From: Conchocele bisecta
Lineage: Eukaryota > Mollusca > Bivalvia > Lucinida > Thyasiridae
Direction of reading: 5' to 3'
DNA length: 64,000 bases
NCBI GenBank assembly: GCA_029237695.1
Contig: CM055269.1
Coordinates: forward strand, 32,969,175-33,033,174
Positions 1-9,760 of the stretch are shown in pieces. The notes beneath the pieces are model-generated. The model saw nothing but the letters and a program-made list of their open reading frames with translations. It did not search any database and was not told the origin of the DNA. Each line of letters begins with the position of its first letter. Position 1 is the stretch's first letter. The position numbers and the translations under genes were made by a program.

Positions 1-3000
1 ATACCACTTTAGCAGCGGGGAGTATATGATCATCTTCTTGGCGGACATTGCCCCCACGAGCTTTCTCTGTCCTTCGACTCTTTTCCTACCGGTCCCGGCC
101 AGGTAGTCCTTCATGTGCTGCGGAACCTCGTTCTCATCGACTCTCGATTAACGAACAGCGGTGACATTTCTGAGAACTTGTCTCTCACGTTTCAGGGACC
201 TCTATATCCAACTCCGCAAATCCGAACCACTTTTTCACTCCTGACCTCCCTCACGAAACGGTCTATATACGACTGTCTTTCCTCCGGGTCGTCACGGACG
301 AATCCATATCTGCTCCTCACCACACGGCATGTCCTTCGACAGAGTAGATAGGTATAGAGCATTGGCATCGTACCCCAGCACCGCCTTGCACATCTTTCTC
401 CTCCCGACTCCCCACCATGACCCCTGATCGTCGACCTTCCAGCCTCGGCGTATCTGGAGAATACTATGGACGGACCACCGACCAATCCCTGCTTCATCAT
501 CTCGTAAGTTCAGACTTCGGTGACCACAGCTCGGGCGTGTCCGCCTTCCCATCGATCGACCCGCGGAGTAGGTACTGAAGGGAAACACCGGGCAGAGACA
601 CAGCATCCTTGAGTATATCCACGCCTCTTCCCTTGTATAACTCCGTCATTTTAGTCAGAGCCTCTAGGAACGGTCCTACATCCAAGTCGTTGTAGTGCAG
701 AACCATTCCTTGAATGTCTTCATACCCCTTTTCTCGGAATACCTTCTTACACTCTTTCCACTCGGACAACGACAGTAGGAACTCACCCCTTCAACTTCGA
801 GTACCACTCGGGATAGTCTGGCAGCCCCGGATGGTCGAGCTTGTCCGCGCTATCGAACCACTCGTATGGAAAGTGAGACTTTACCGTTTTACAGTCGTAC
901 TCCTTAACCCACCGGTCGTACGTGGTACCGGGTCCCAGATACTGGATGATGTCGAGAAATTTAAACTCCGGGGTAAACAGAAACATCGTCGTGCTGGCTC
1001 TCTTTCCGACCATCACCTTATTCACGGTGGCCGCCAACTTCTCTACAAAGTACTGCTTGATGAGGTTCAGGTCGTACCTGCTACAGTTGAACCCCACCAC
1101 CGGGACTTGGTCAATCCATGAGATAATCTTTGCTTGCTGAGACTTCGATAACATATCTATGTCGGCCGGCAGATACTTCTTTCTAACCCCCTCCCTGATT
1201 GCCTTGCCTCTCATCTGCAGCTCGGTCACGAACTTCTCGACTAGCGTGTCGGGATCTCGTTCGCATAGGTGTGTGATCCCTTCATGCATCGTATCCCCCA
1301 ACGACACCGATATAGGAACGTGCTCGACCTCGAAGTTCAGGTCTTTGGTGGGTCGCGTGCTTTTTGACTTGTCGAGATACGCCTCGAAGTCGTAGACTAT
1401 CTGGTGGGGGTACAGAGTGGTCTCCTCCTCGCGTGGCAATTGTGGATAGAAGGTATTAATTTTGTCAAAATTATCATTCAACCACTCGCACTCCCACATC
1501 ACCACCAGCTCGTAACCCGCCTTCCTTATCTTGGCGTCTTGAATTTTCGTCCTCTTGTACAGCGATCTCGCATTACCTCTCATGCAATGCCTCGGACACC
1601 CGTGCCAGTAGCATCCGTGAAACTGAAACACGGTCTCGGTCTCGTGACAGTAACCGTCGACCGGATCACCGGCCACCCACCTCTCACCACCGTGACCGCA
1701 GTTGGCGTGATGTATGTGCTTTCCCACCCTCTCCTCTTCTCTGCTCAACCATTGAATCGACCTCACACTCGCTGACCCTTAGGATAGAACGCCTTCTCGT
1801 AGGCCGACTGTGGTCTCTCTAACCCTCTTACCTGGACATGTCACCACGGTCTTCCCACCCATGCAGGTGGTCGCGTGCCTGTGCATGTTACACGACTTTG
1901 TGAACCGTTGTTGACATCCGGTGCACCCGTACTCGTTCGTCATCTTGCGGAGATTCGTTATGAGGAACGAGTGACCTCCAAACATTCCTATCGTCATTGT
2001 CTTCCACCCAACCACGTCGTAATTTGCCGGAACCTTCATGAGGTACCACACTCCATCGGCGGTGGGCTCGTACACGCGAATGCCCATCTTGAAATGCTCT
2101 TCGACCTTCTAAATATCGTCCAGGGGGATTCCCTTACTACCCGGTCCGTTATCGTGCCCGAGGTATTCGCGAGCCAGAGCTCGTGCCTTCCTACAACACC
2201 CGTCGGGTCTCCCTCCACGTTGGATGGCTATGCACCTAAACAGACACAAGTAGTCGTCGTACGTGTCGACGGAATACATTCCCTTTTTCTGTCTTAACCA
2301 GTCTGGGAGTTTTCCCGCTCCCATGAGAAGTTGTTGCGCGTCGATGATCATCTTCACCTCGACCGATATCCAACGAACGAAGGTCCATTTTTGTGTTTGG
2401 TCTATCGACTTTGTCGATGTCCATTCGACCTTTCTCTCTATCGGATATCCAACTCTCGGCTTTGGCGATCTCGTTTATCCACGGACTGCCCTTTGATTGT
2501 TTGTGATAGATCATAGTAGCGTCGGTCTCTATGTGCCTAATACGATACGAGCACGAATACCTCAGGTAACATGCCGTGGTCATCTCTGGGCGAATTTTAT
2601 TCATTATACGATTAGCGATCTCCCCGTCTACCCCCCTCTCGAAAGTCCATACTATCTTCCTCCTACCCCTATCAATAGTTTTCCCTAACTTCGGCTTCTT
2701 CGGCGAGAATCCTGGGACCCTCCTCCACCAAAGCTCTGGCGATATCTCTCCTCTTCTTGGGAGGTCCCCCCACCAACCCTTGATAAATCTTATTGTAGTA
2801 CGCCTTGTATAGGGGTTTTCTACGTGCGCTGGAATCTTCTTTTACACGCTGCGCGTAAGCGGGGGCGCGCAGACTGGCCGTCGTCTCGTTCTCCAATTTC
2901 TCGGAGCGTTTTTCAGGGTCGGCGGGCAGTCGTCCGGTCGAAACCGCACGCCGCAGCCTCTCCTCGTAGACGACGGCTCGCGCGTCACTTATCCTATCTG

Positions 3001-3082
3001 CTATATCTTTCTTGAGTCTCAAACCTCTTAGGGAAATTCCCCAACTCTTAGCTTGCTCTCTCATTTGCTTTATGGTAGGCAT
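1..3082 (-). pseudogene. Broken protein-primed family B DNA polymerase (Maverick/adintovirus-like), 5' end at 3082, truncated by window edge
   Basis: Minus-strand coding pieces in successive frames look like one decayed polymerase gene. From the N-terminus: a basic SAP-like start (MPTIKQMREQAK, chosen because it is conserved-looking and follows a tandem repeat); a CLFRCIA segment near 2250; a Cys/His zinc-finger segment at 1925-1863; FHGCYWHGC at 1622-1596; exonuclease motif I (YDFEAY, ~1400-1385); motif II (GFNCSRYD, 1094-1071); motif III (YNDLD, ~694-680); a VGGPSIVF segment at ~480-455; and palm motif A (GYDANALYL, from 375). Codons for GRKRVEGQRKLVGAMSAKK and SPLLKWY lie at ~100-5, so the C-terminal palm/thumb continues outside. 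This order fits PolBs of Polinton/Maverick-type elements and related endogenous viruses. At least five frame changes plus in-frame stops at 2109-2111 and 1779-1781 break it. Some may be sequencing indels. No integrase, capsid or ATPase neighbour is visible, so the exact element class is open. Confidence 0.82.
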
Positions 3083-3386
3083 TATACTGAGTATAACCAA
3101 TAGATTTTTTATCTTCAATAGGGTGTAAGTTTATATTTATTCGTAATAAATATATCACAGATTGTTGTAATATACTTAGTATAACTTATGGATAACTTGT
3201 CTTTAATAGGGTGTCAGTATATATTTGTGACAGATTGCTGTAAAATACTGATATAACTTATGGATTTCTTATCTTCAATAGGGTTGTCAGTTGTTGATTT
3301 TATTTTATTCGTAATAAAAGTATGACAGATTGTTGTATATATACTGAGTATAACATAGGGATTTTTTATCTCTAATAGGGTGTATC
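3083..3386. repeat. Short AT-rich tandem repeat, about 4 copies of 70-98 bp
   Basis: The phrase AATAGGGTGT followed by TTCGTAATAAA, GACAGATTGTTGTA and ACTGAGTATAAC recurs at about 3117, 3206, 3277 and 3375 with uneven spacing. It begins right at the 5' end of the polymerase remnant and may be a leader or subterminal repeat of the same element. I cannot tell which. Confidence 0.75.
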
Positions 3387-3417
3387 TTCTCATGTCATAA
3401 ATATATGGTCTCGCGAG

Positions 3418-3525
3418 AAGTAGTATATAAGAGTCATAATGATTACAAGTTTCGTGTGGAAGCCACCACACGTAGTGGGTGGCTTCCATATAAACTTGTA
3501 TCATTATGACTCTTATATACTACTT
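3418..3525. repeat. Strong inverted repeat (hairpin), ~50 bp arms, short loop
   Basis: The left arm starts AAGTAGTATATAAGAGTCAT at 3418 and the right arm ends with its reverse complement at 3525. The arms pair through the AGCCACC/GGTGGCT centre with a few mismatches, and the loop is ~6-8 nt. It sits between the polymerase remnant and the glycosyltransferase exon. It could be the end of a mobile element, a recombination scar or a structured RNA. No family was recognised. Confidence 0.85.
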
Positions 3526-3751
3526 ACCGTGTTGTAGGCTGCCCGGAAGATGTCGGTTCTGGGTGGTTATTCCAGTGCAGAGTGGACTGTCCGCGATGGG
3601 AGAACCTGAGTGACTCGGACACCGTTAGCGTCCATAGCTACCGCCGGAAACAACTCGTCCCCGTGTGCGAGAGGACGTCAGTTACAGTACGTAAGACGAG
3701 CCGGGATGACAGCAAGATACCTGCGTTCGCTTACAAAGATACCTGTCTACA

Positions 3752-4059
3752 GAGGCTGGTATGGGAATTCTGCTACGACCGTCTTGTCGTTCCCAAGCTC
3801 GTCCACTATATTTGGTTCGGCAAACGGGAAATGGGCTTCTACCATTTCCTCAGCTTCTGGAGCGCCCACAAAATCCTGAAGCCATGCTTCATCTTCGTGC
3901 ATTCTAACTACTTGCCGTTCGGCCGATATTGGGATTTTCTGCTGAAGAATGTAGCGAACCTGATCCACGTGAACAGAAGCCAGCCACTGGATATTTATGG
4001 GACGAAGATTAAATTCACAGAACACAGTGCAGACTTCGCCCGGATGGAAGCCGTTAGAG
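3752..4059 (+). CDS. GT32-type (DXD) glycosyltransferase, N-terminal catalytic exon, partial
   Basis: The translation contains VPKLVHYIWFGKREMGFYHF, then FWSAHKILKP, FIFVHSNYLPFG and FTEHSADFARMEAV. This is the typical opening of the GT32/alpha-1,4-glycosyltransferase-like fold (Gly-transf_sug), Golgi enzymes that move a sugar from a nucleotide-sugar onto glycans. The family normally continues directly into a GG-Y-D-D block holding the DXD metal/nucleotide site. A plausible acceptor (CTGTCTACAG) ends at 3751 and a donor (GAG|GTAAC) follows 4059, so I annotate an exon rather than the longer open frame starting with Met at 3582. The upstream part of that frame (3582-3751) looks unlike the family. 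No signal-anchor exon is seen upstream. Confidence 0.7.
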
Positions 4060-4442
4060 GTAACATGCCCTGGTAGATGCGGAATATTGTCTTAGTAGCG
4101 AGACTTCGTGCACCTACCACCGTGTAGTTAGCCACTAGCATTATTGGGGCCATAGCAATCGAAACTATAACCACATACCTGGTGCTCTCCATACCGCCTG
4201 CCTTGTATAATATGCATGTAACTCAGCGAACGCAAGCGGGTCGGGTGAGCCAAGCGGTTGGATATCGCAAGTTAGTAGATATGTTAGTCATGATTTGAAA
4301 TCTTAGATGACCGCCGGCGTCCATATTGGAACATGTGGCCGAAAATATATATGTTTAGCTAAATTTCAGTCAACTGAAAGTCATGAGTAAAATTCTTCCA
4401 TTGTATTCAAGTTTCTAATGATCATGGATTAACTTTCCTGAG
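4060..4442 (+). other. Intervening sequence of the GT32 locus, expected DXD exon not found
   Basis: This 383 bp stretch separates the two GT32 coding pieces. It begins GTAAC and ends with a pyrimidine-rich CTTTCCTGAG acceptor. The DXD-containing segment expected here (roughly 45-60 residues in the family) is not readable in any plus frame. The flanking exons also have incompatible phases (1 nt left over, 2 nt needed, only 1 supplied). On the opposite strand, 4192-3995 encodes a Met followed by a hydrophobic stretch (VVIVSIAMAPIMLVANYTVV) resembling a signal anchor. Confidence 0.5.
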
Positions 4443-4761
4443 TTACTGGTTTGACGCCTACAAAGAATACAATCCCAACGTCTGGGGGAAGCACTCAACT
4501 ATCGTACCGTGGCAGTTATCAAAACTTCATGGAGAACATATCCACATTGAGAACTTCACATTTGTCAAACCAAATGCCGCGGAAGCAAGGGAATGGATTT
4601 TCAGAAAAAACTTCAACTGGGAGAATAATTATGCCATACATATGTTTATACGGTTTAACAGGACATTACATGATTGGGTTGATATGAGAACCTTAAATAC
4701 AACTGTTGGTTCAGTTGCAAGGTTCACCTTATTCGGCAACAAAGAGATGTGCAATGTGTAG
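4443..4761 (+). CDS. GT32-type glycosyltransferase, C-terminal exon
   Basis: Reading from TAC at 4444 gives SYWFDAYKEYNPNVWGKHST, then VPWQLSKLHGEHIHIE, FVKPNAAEAREWIF, FNWENNYAIHMFIRF and a stop TAG at 4759-4761. The W-x-x-Y-K-x-Y-N, P-W-x-L and N-W-x-x-x-Y-A-x-H-x-x-x-R pattern matches the C-terminal half of GT32/Gb3-synthase-like proteins, where it completes the catalytic fold. With the exon at 3752-4059 it forms one gene on the plus strand. The central DXD part is missing from the window between them, so the locus is either a pseudogene, locally rearranged, or misassembled. The C-terminus falls within the normal range for the family. Confidence 0.72.
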
Positions 4762-5386
4762 TGAACAAGGGTCTGAAAAAAATATTAGATGCATCTGCAA
4801 GGTGAATTATCACGTGGTAATAACAACAACAACAACAACAGCAACAACAAGTACTGAAACTTCCAGAAGCCCTCCGATTCAAAGTACGTATTATTTTATA
4901 ATTATTTTATTATGTAACGGATTTTGACGACACATCAACCGGGTCTTGTTAAGCTGCATTTTGTGGTCTTGGTACTTTGGCCCAAACGTATGTGGTTTTT
5001 GCGAAAATATCAATTAATACTTACTTTGGAGTGGGCGAGCTTTCAACACTTTCAGCCATTGTTGATGTTGTTGTAACCACGTGATCATGCACCTTGATCT
5101 GGAGGTATCATTGATAGTAACGAATATCGCTGAATCGATTTTACACAGCTGTCGATACTGCATCGATACATATTTTCAAACATCGATACCACAAATGTGG
5201 TGGTGTAGTAATGATGTTGTACTTGGTATACACTTATTTTAACGTTCCATTATTTTTTTGTAAACAAGACTTCCGTCACGGAAGCTGTGTCGCGCCTGCC
5301 GAGGCATTTGGCCATAACATGATCATAGGCATGTGCTAAAGTAAGCATCACAAAAACCGTCAGATAAATGCATGCTTAAAACTTGA
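4762..5386. other. No gene seen; (AAC)n microsatellite and unassigned AT-rich DNA
   Basis: After the glycosyltransferase stop there is an AAC trinucleotide run at about 4820-4851. The rest is sequence with no recognisable coding or repeat family. ATCGATAC occurs three times between 5150 and 5190. Confidence 0.5.
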
Positions 5387-5690
5387 AAAAAAGTGTTTTC
5401 ACAACAATTTGAAGGTCAAAAAGGTCAAGGTCATGTTGATGGCGACATGAGTGTGTTCCAAATGCTTACATGTATCAAGTGTCCAAATATTGAAGCAATC
5501 CATCAAGTAATAGTAATGTTATGCGATGATGAAGAAACTTGTACAAACTGTTTGACGCAAAAAAAATGGCTAAGTGTTTCCGCAAAAATGTGAAGGTACA
5601 AAGGGTCAAGGTCATGTTAATGGGGTGAATGGCATAAGTGTGTTCGAAATGCTCACATGTATCATGTGTCAAAATATTTTCGAATGGCCC
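5387..5690. repeat. Dispersed repeat, ~181 bp unit (copy 1, nearly two units)
   Basis: AAGGTCAAGGTCATGTT, GTGTGTTC.AAATGCT and CACATGTATCA.GTGTC recur 181 bp apart. The same unit reappears at 7640-7850 and 17105-17360, linked each time to the GGAAATTTCC arrays. It is non-coding. Confidence 0.7.
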
Positions 5691-5985
5691 AAAAAGGAAA
5701 TTGACTCTGAAACCTGGCTAGATAGCTTGGGAATGATCTAACTAAGAAAACAAGCTAGATTTTGAAAATCCGTAAACCATTTCTGAAATTAGACAAAGTA
5801 AATCCCCATATTAAATGTTCATCTTTTCTATGGGGATTTAACATGAGGAAATTGTATTTTTGTAATAAAATCGATATTGAACCAAATGTCATGAAATAAA
5901 AAGAAGGCTCATTCTTAAAGTTTGCTATAATTTAAGAATTTCGAAAACAGACAGTAGGTCCCAGGTCAGAGTATTTCACTGGTGG
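5691..5985. repeat. Degenerate relative of the 53823-54008 MITE, then unassigned DNA
   Basis: AATTGACTCTGAAACCTGGC, AGATAGCTTGG and ATTTTGAAAATC match the interior of the short element at 53823-54008. CTATGGGGATTTAACATG near 5838 resembles that element's terminal repeat. The copy is decayed. Confidence 0.5.
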
Positions 5986-6046
5986 ATGGTAGGTGTCGAC
6001 AAAGTCTGATAATTTCCAGGTTTGAGTAGTTTTGACCTGGCATTGT

Positions 6047-7635
6047 TGGAAATTTCCTACATTTGAAACTCTCCATTTACAGGTTTCCATAATAATTGAA
6101 AGCAAGCACAAAAAGTTTGTTCATTAACAATTTATTTAATAAATATAAACTGGATTGTGGGAAATTTCCCACAATTGAAATACAGAATGTACAATTTAAC
6201 AAAATAATTACAAATTGGACACTGAAATGCAAAAAATATACAACTCTGACAATATCCGAATACAATGAACTAAACATGTTGATTAATCACAGTTTTCATT
6301 GTAGGAAATTTCCTACGTTCAATTTAGGTGACTTACTTTTATCTAGGATATATTGTCAATGTTCTCTAAGTTAATACATTTCAACACAGACATTCAAAAT
6401 ATACAACTTCGACAATATCCAAATGTACATCACTTGAATTGAACGTAGGAAATGTACATTGAACGTAGGAAATTTCCCATAATTAACAATAAAAAATCAT
6501 TCATTTTAGATCAGTCATATTTATTTTACAGAACAGTCAGAAACCGATCGTAGGAAATTTCCTACGTTCGAATCAAGAAATTTTCTTTTATCTAGGATAT
6601 ATTGACAAAGTTCTCTATGTTACTGAATTTCAATAATTCAAAACACAACGTCCACAATATCCAAGTGTAGCTCACTTGAATTGAACGTAGGACATTTCCC
6701 ACAATTAAACCTATTTATTTTCAGTGTATTCATTATAGATTATTTGTATTTTTTTTACAGGACAAGTCAGAAACCGATCATCGTAGGAAATTTCCTACAT
6801 TCGAATCAAGTGATTTACGTGTCTATGATATATATTTTCTCTAAGTTAATACATTTCAATAATTCAAAACGCAACTTCGACAATATCCAAGTATAACTCA
6901 CCTGAATTGAACGTAGGAAATTTCCCACAATTAAACCTAAAAAATGATTCTTTTAGATTAGTCGTATCTGTTTTACAGCACAAGTCAGAAACCGATCGTA
7001 GGAAATTTCGTAGGATCGTAGGATCGTAGGATTGTAGGAAACATAAAACTTATATATAAAAATGTACATCACTTGAATTGAACGTAGGAAATTTCCTACA
7101 ATTAAAAATAAAAAATCATTCATTTTAGATCAATCATATTTATTTTACAGAACAGTCAGAAACCGATCGTAGGAAATTTCCTACGTTCGAATCAAGAAAT
7201 TTTCTTTTATCTAGGATATATTGACAAAGTTCTCTATGTTACTGAATTTCAATAATTCAAAACACAACGTCCACAATATCCAAGTGTAGCTCACTTGAAT
7301 TGAACGTAGAACATTTCCCACAATTAAACCTATTTATTTTCAGTGTATTCATTATACATTATTTGTATTTTTTGTACAGGACAAGTCAGAAACCGATCGT
7401 AGGAAATTTCCTACATTCGAATCAAGTGATTTACGTGTCTATGATATATATGCTCTCTAAGTTAATACATTTCAATAATTCAAAACGCAACTTCGACAAT
7501 ATCCAAATATAACTCACTTGAATTGAACGTAGGAAATTTTCCACAATTAAACCTAAAAAAGTATTCATTTTAGATCAGTCATATTTGTTTCACAGTAAAG
7601 CCAGAAATTTCCTACGTTCGATTCAAGCGATTTCT
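6047..7635. repeat. Tandem array A of palindromic GGAAATTTCC motifs, unit ~220-240 bp
   Basis: About seven imperfect units. Each carries two palindromes: one in GTAGGAAATTTCCTACGTTC and one in GAACGTAGGAAATTTCCCAC. Between them lie TCTAGGATATATTGACAAAG, TTCAAAACACAACTTCGACA and TTTTACAGAACAGTCAGAAA. Part of the array (6540-6780 versus 7160-7390) is almost identical, which suggests recent unequal exchange. A short GATCGTAGGA microrepeat lies at ~7000-7040. Confidence 0.88.
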
Positions 7636-7850
7636 TTTATCTAGGATATCCATCAAGCAATCTGTCAAGTAATATTAAAGTTATACCATGATGAAGAAGC
7701 TTGTACAAACTTTTTGACGCAAAAGAAATCACTAAATGTTTCCGCAAAAATATGAAGGTAAAACCGGTCATGGTCATGTTAATAACGGCATGAGTGTGTT
7801 CCCAATGCTCACATGTATCAAGTGTCCAAATATTGAAGCAATCCATCAAC
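7636..7850. repeat. 181 bp-unit dispersed repeat (copy 2)
   Basis: Same family as 5387-5690: GATGAAGAAGCTTGTACAAA, TTTGACGCAAAAGAAATCAC, TCATGGTCATGTTAAT and CACATGTATCAAGTGTCC. Confidence 0.7.
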
Positions 7851-8235
7851 TACACCTGAACAATGACAGTACACACAATACAAATTTCATATGATATGTT
7901 ATGGCTAGATAAATAACAATAAAGTAGTGCTTTCATTAATAATGATTTTCCGGCATTGTTATTTTATTTTTAAGAACATACACATATAGATCAAGAAGGA
8001 AATCTGCCAATTTGAGGATTTTTACGGAATAATTTAAATCCAATTCCAGTTAATGAAAGCACTGCTGATGAAGTAGAGAAAGTATTCCTGTAGATCAAAT
8101 ACATGCACATAATTGTGAGATATTTACTATAATTAAGAAGATACAAGTTTGTCAATATTGAAATATACATAGCAAAGCCATAATAAATATATGTTGTTTG
8201 CATGGAGAAATATGCAGATGAGGAAGAACATTTGT

Positions 8236-8550
8236 TTTATTTAATGGGTGTTTAACCGACTGTCAAAAGCTAAGGTCATCTTAGGCCGTATTAACTGGGT
8301 CAAATCCCATATTTCACCTGTATGGATGGGGGTAAAATCCGTAAAATCGGAACTGAATATTTACAAAACAATATAAATTCAGTCCTGAAATTAGAATATC
8401 ATTATCCGGTTACAGGCCCTCACCTCACCAGTTACTTAGCCCAGTCCCTAAAAGTAACAGGAGTAGTACCAATCCTCCTACTTAATGGGTATAACTGGAT
8501 TCAACACTCACATACAATAAATCGGTGACGTCAGTATTGGAAAATACTGA
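8236..8550. repeat. Copy of the dispersed repeat family seen at 20475-20955 (probable SINE or non-autonomous element)
   Basis: GTCAAAAGCTAAGGTCAT, GGGTCAAATCCCATATTTCA, AACTGAATATTTAC, CCCTAAAAGTAACAGGA and CTCACATACAATAAA parallel the element at 20475-20955. Only the first ~95 bp have a counterpart in block B (17490-17585), so the rest was inserted in A or lost from B. Confidence 0.6.
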
Positions 8551-8619
8551 CGCTTACCGTCAATGGAAATTCAATGGCAAACAAATGGAGGTACATGTAT
8601 GTAATAAGACATATGGAGT

Positions 8620-9760
8620 GATGTGACCCAGGAACTCGCACGTGATACAACGCATATTTTCAAATTTGATGTCGCACAGGATCTCAGAAGTGTTGTCACG
8701 CAGGATCTCAACAACTCACGAGTGATGCAACGCGGGATCTCACACCTGATGCAACGCATAATTTTACATTTGGTGTCACATAGGATCTCAGAAGTGTTGT
8801 CACGCACGATCTTACAAATGATGTGACGCAGTATCTCAGGAACTCACAGGTGATGTGATCATGGTGACGCTGCGGATCTCAGGAATGATGTAACGCAGGA
8901 TCTCAGCAACTCACGATTGATGTGACGCGGGATCTCACATGTGATGTGACGCATAATTTCACATTTGGTGTGACACAGGATCTCAGAAGTGTTGTCACAC
9001 AGGATCTGACAAGTGATGTGATCATGGTGACGCTGCGGATCTCAGGAATGATGTAACGCAGGATCTCAGCAACTCACGAGTGATGTGACGCGGGATCTCA
9101 CATGTGATGTGACGCATAATTTCACATTTGGTGTGACACAGGATCTCAGAAGTGTTGTCACACAGGATCTGACAAGTGATGTGATCATGGTGACGCTGCG
9201 GATCTCAGGAATGATGTAACGCAGGATCTCAGCAACTCACGAGTGATGTGACGCGATCGAGACGCATAATTTCACATTTGGTTTGTGACACAGGGAATCT
9301 CAGAAACGTGTTGTCACACAGGATCTGACAAGTGGATGGTTGCTCAATGGTGACGCTGCGGGGATCTCAGGAATGATGTAAACGCAGGATCTCAGCAAAC
9401 TCACGAGTGATGGTGACGCGGGCGATCTCACATCGTGATGTGACTCATAAATTTCAACTTTGGTGTGACAGCAGGATCTCAAGAAGTGATTTCCACACAG
9501 GATTCTGGACAATGTGATGTGATCAATGGTGAACGCTGCGGAACTTTCAGGAATGATGTAACGCAGGATCTCAACAACTCACGAGTGATGTGACGCGGGA
9601 TCTCACATGTGATGTGACGCATAATTTCACATTTGGTGTGACACAGGATCTCAGAAGTGTTGTCACACAGGATCTGACAAGTGATGTGATCATGGTGACG
9701 CTGCGGATCTCAGAAATGATGTAACGCAGGATCTCAGCAACTCGAGAGTGATCTGACACA
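8620..9760. repeat. Higher-order tandem array A: 163 bp unit built of ~23-24 bp monomers
   Basis: GATCTCAGGAATGATGTAAC recurs at about 8874, 9037, 9200 and 9364 (163 bp period), then irregularly. Within each unit the ~23 bp theme GATCTCA..(A/C)..TGATGTGACGCAG is repeated about seven times with unit-specific variants (CATAATTTCACATTTGGTGT; GTGTTGTCACACAGGATCTG). The open frames across it on the minus strand are a by-product of the 24 bp (8 codon) monomer. A shortened relative lies at 17640-18060. Confidence 0.9.

Noticed and set aside
714..1775. Plus-strand frames of 70-135 codons opposite the polymerase
   Set aside because: Shadows of the minus-strand coding sequence; the polymerase motifs are all on the minus strand.
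4225..4300. tRNA-like phrase GGGTGAGCCAAGCGGTTGGA
   Set aside because: It resembles an A box, but no B box follows at the right distance.
8620..9760. CRISPR-like array
   Set aside because: Regular repeats without distinct spacers, in a eukaryotic satellite context.
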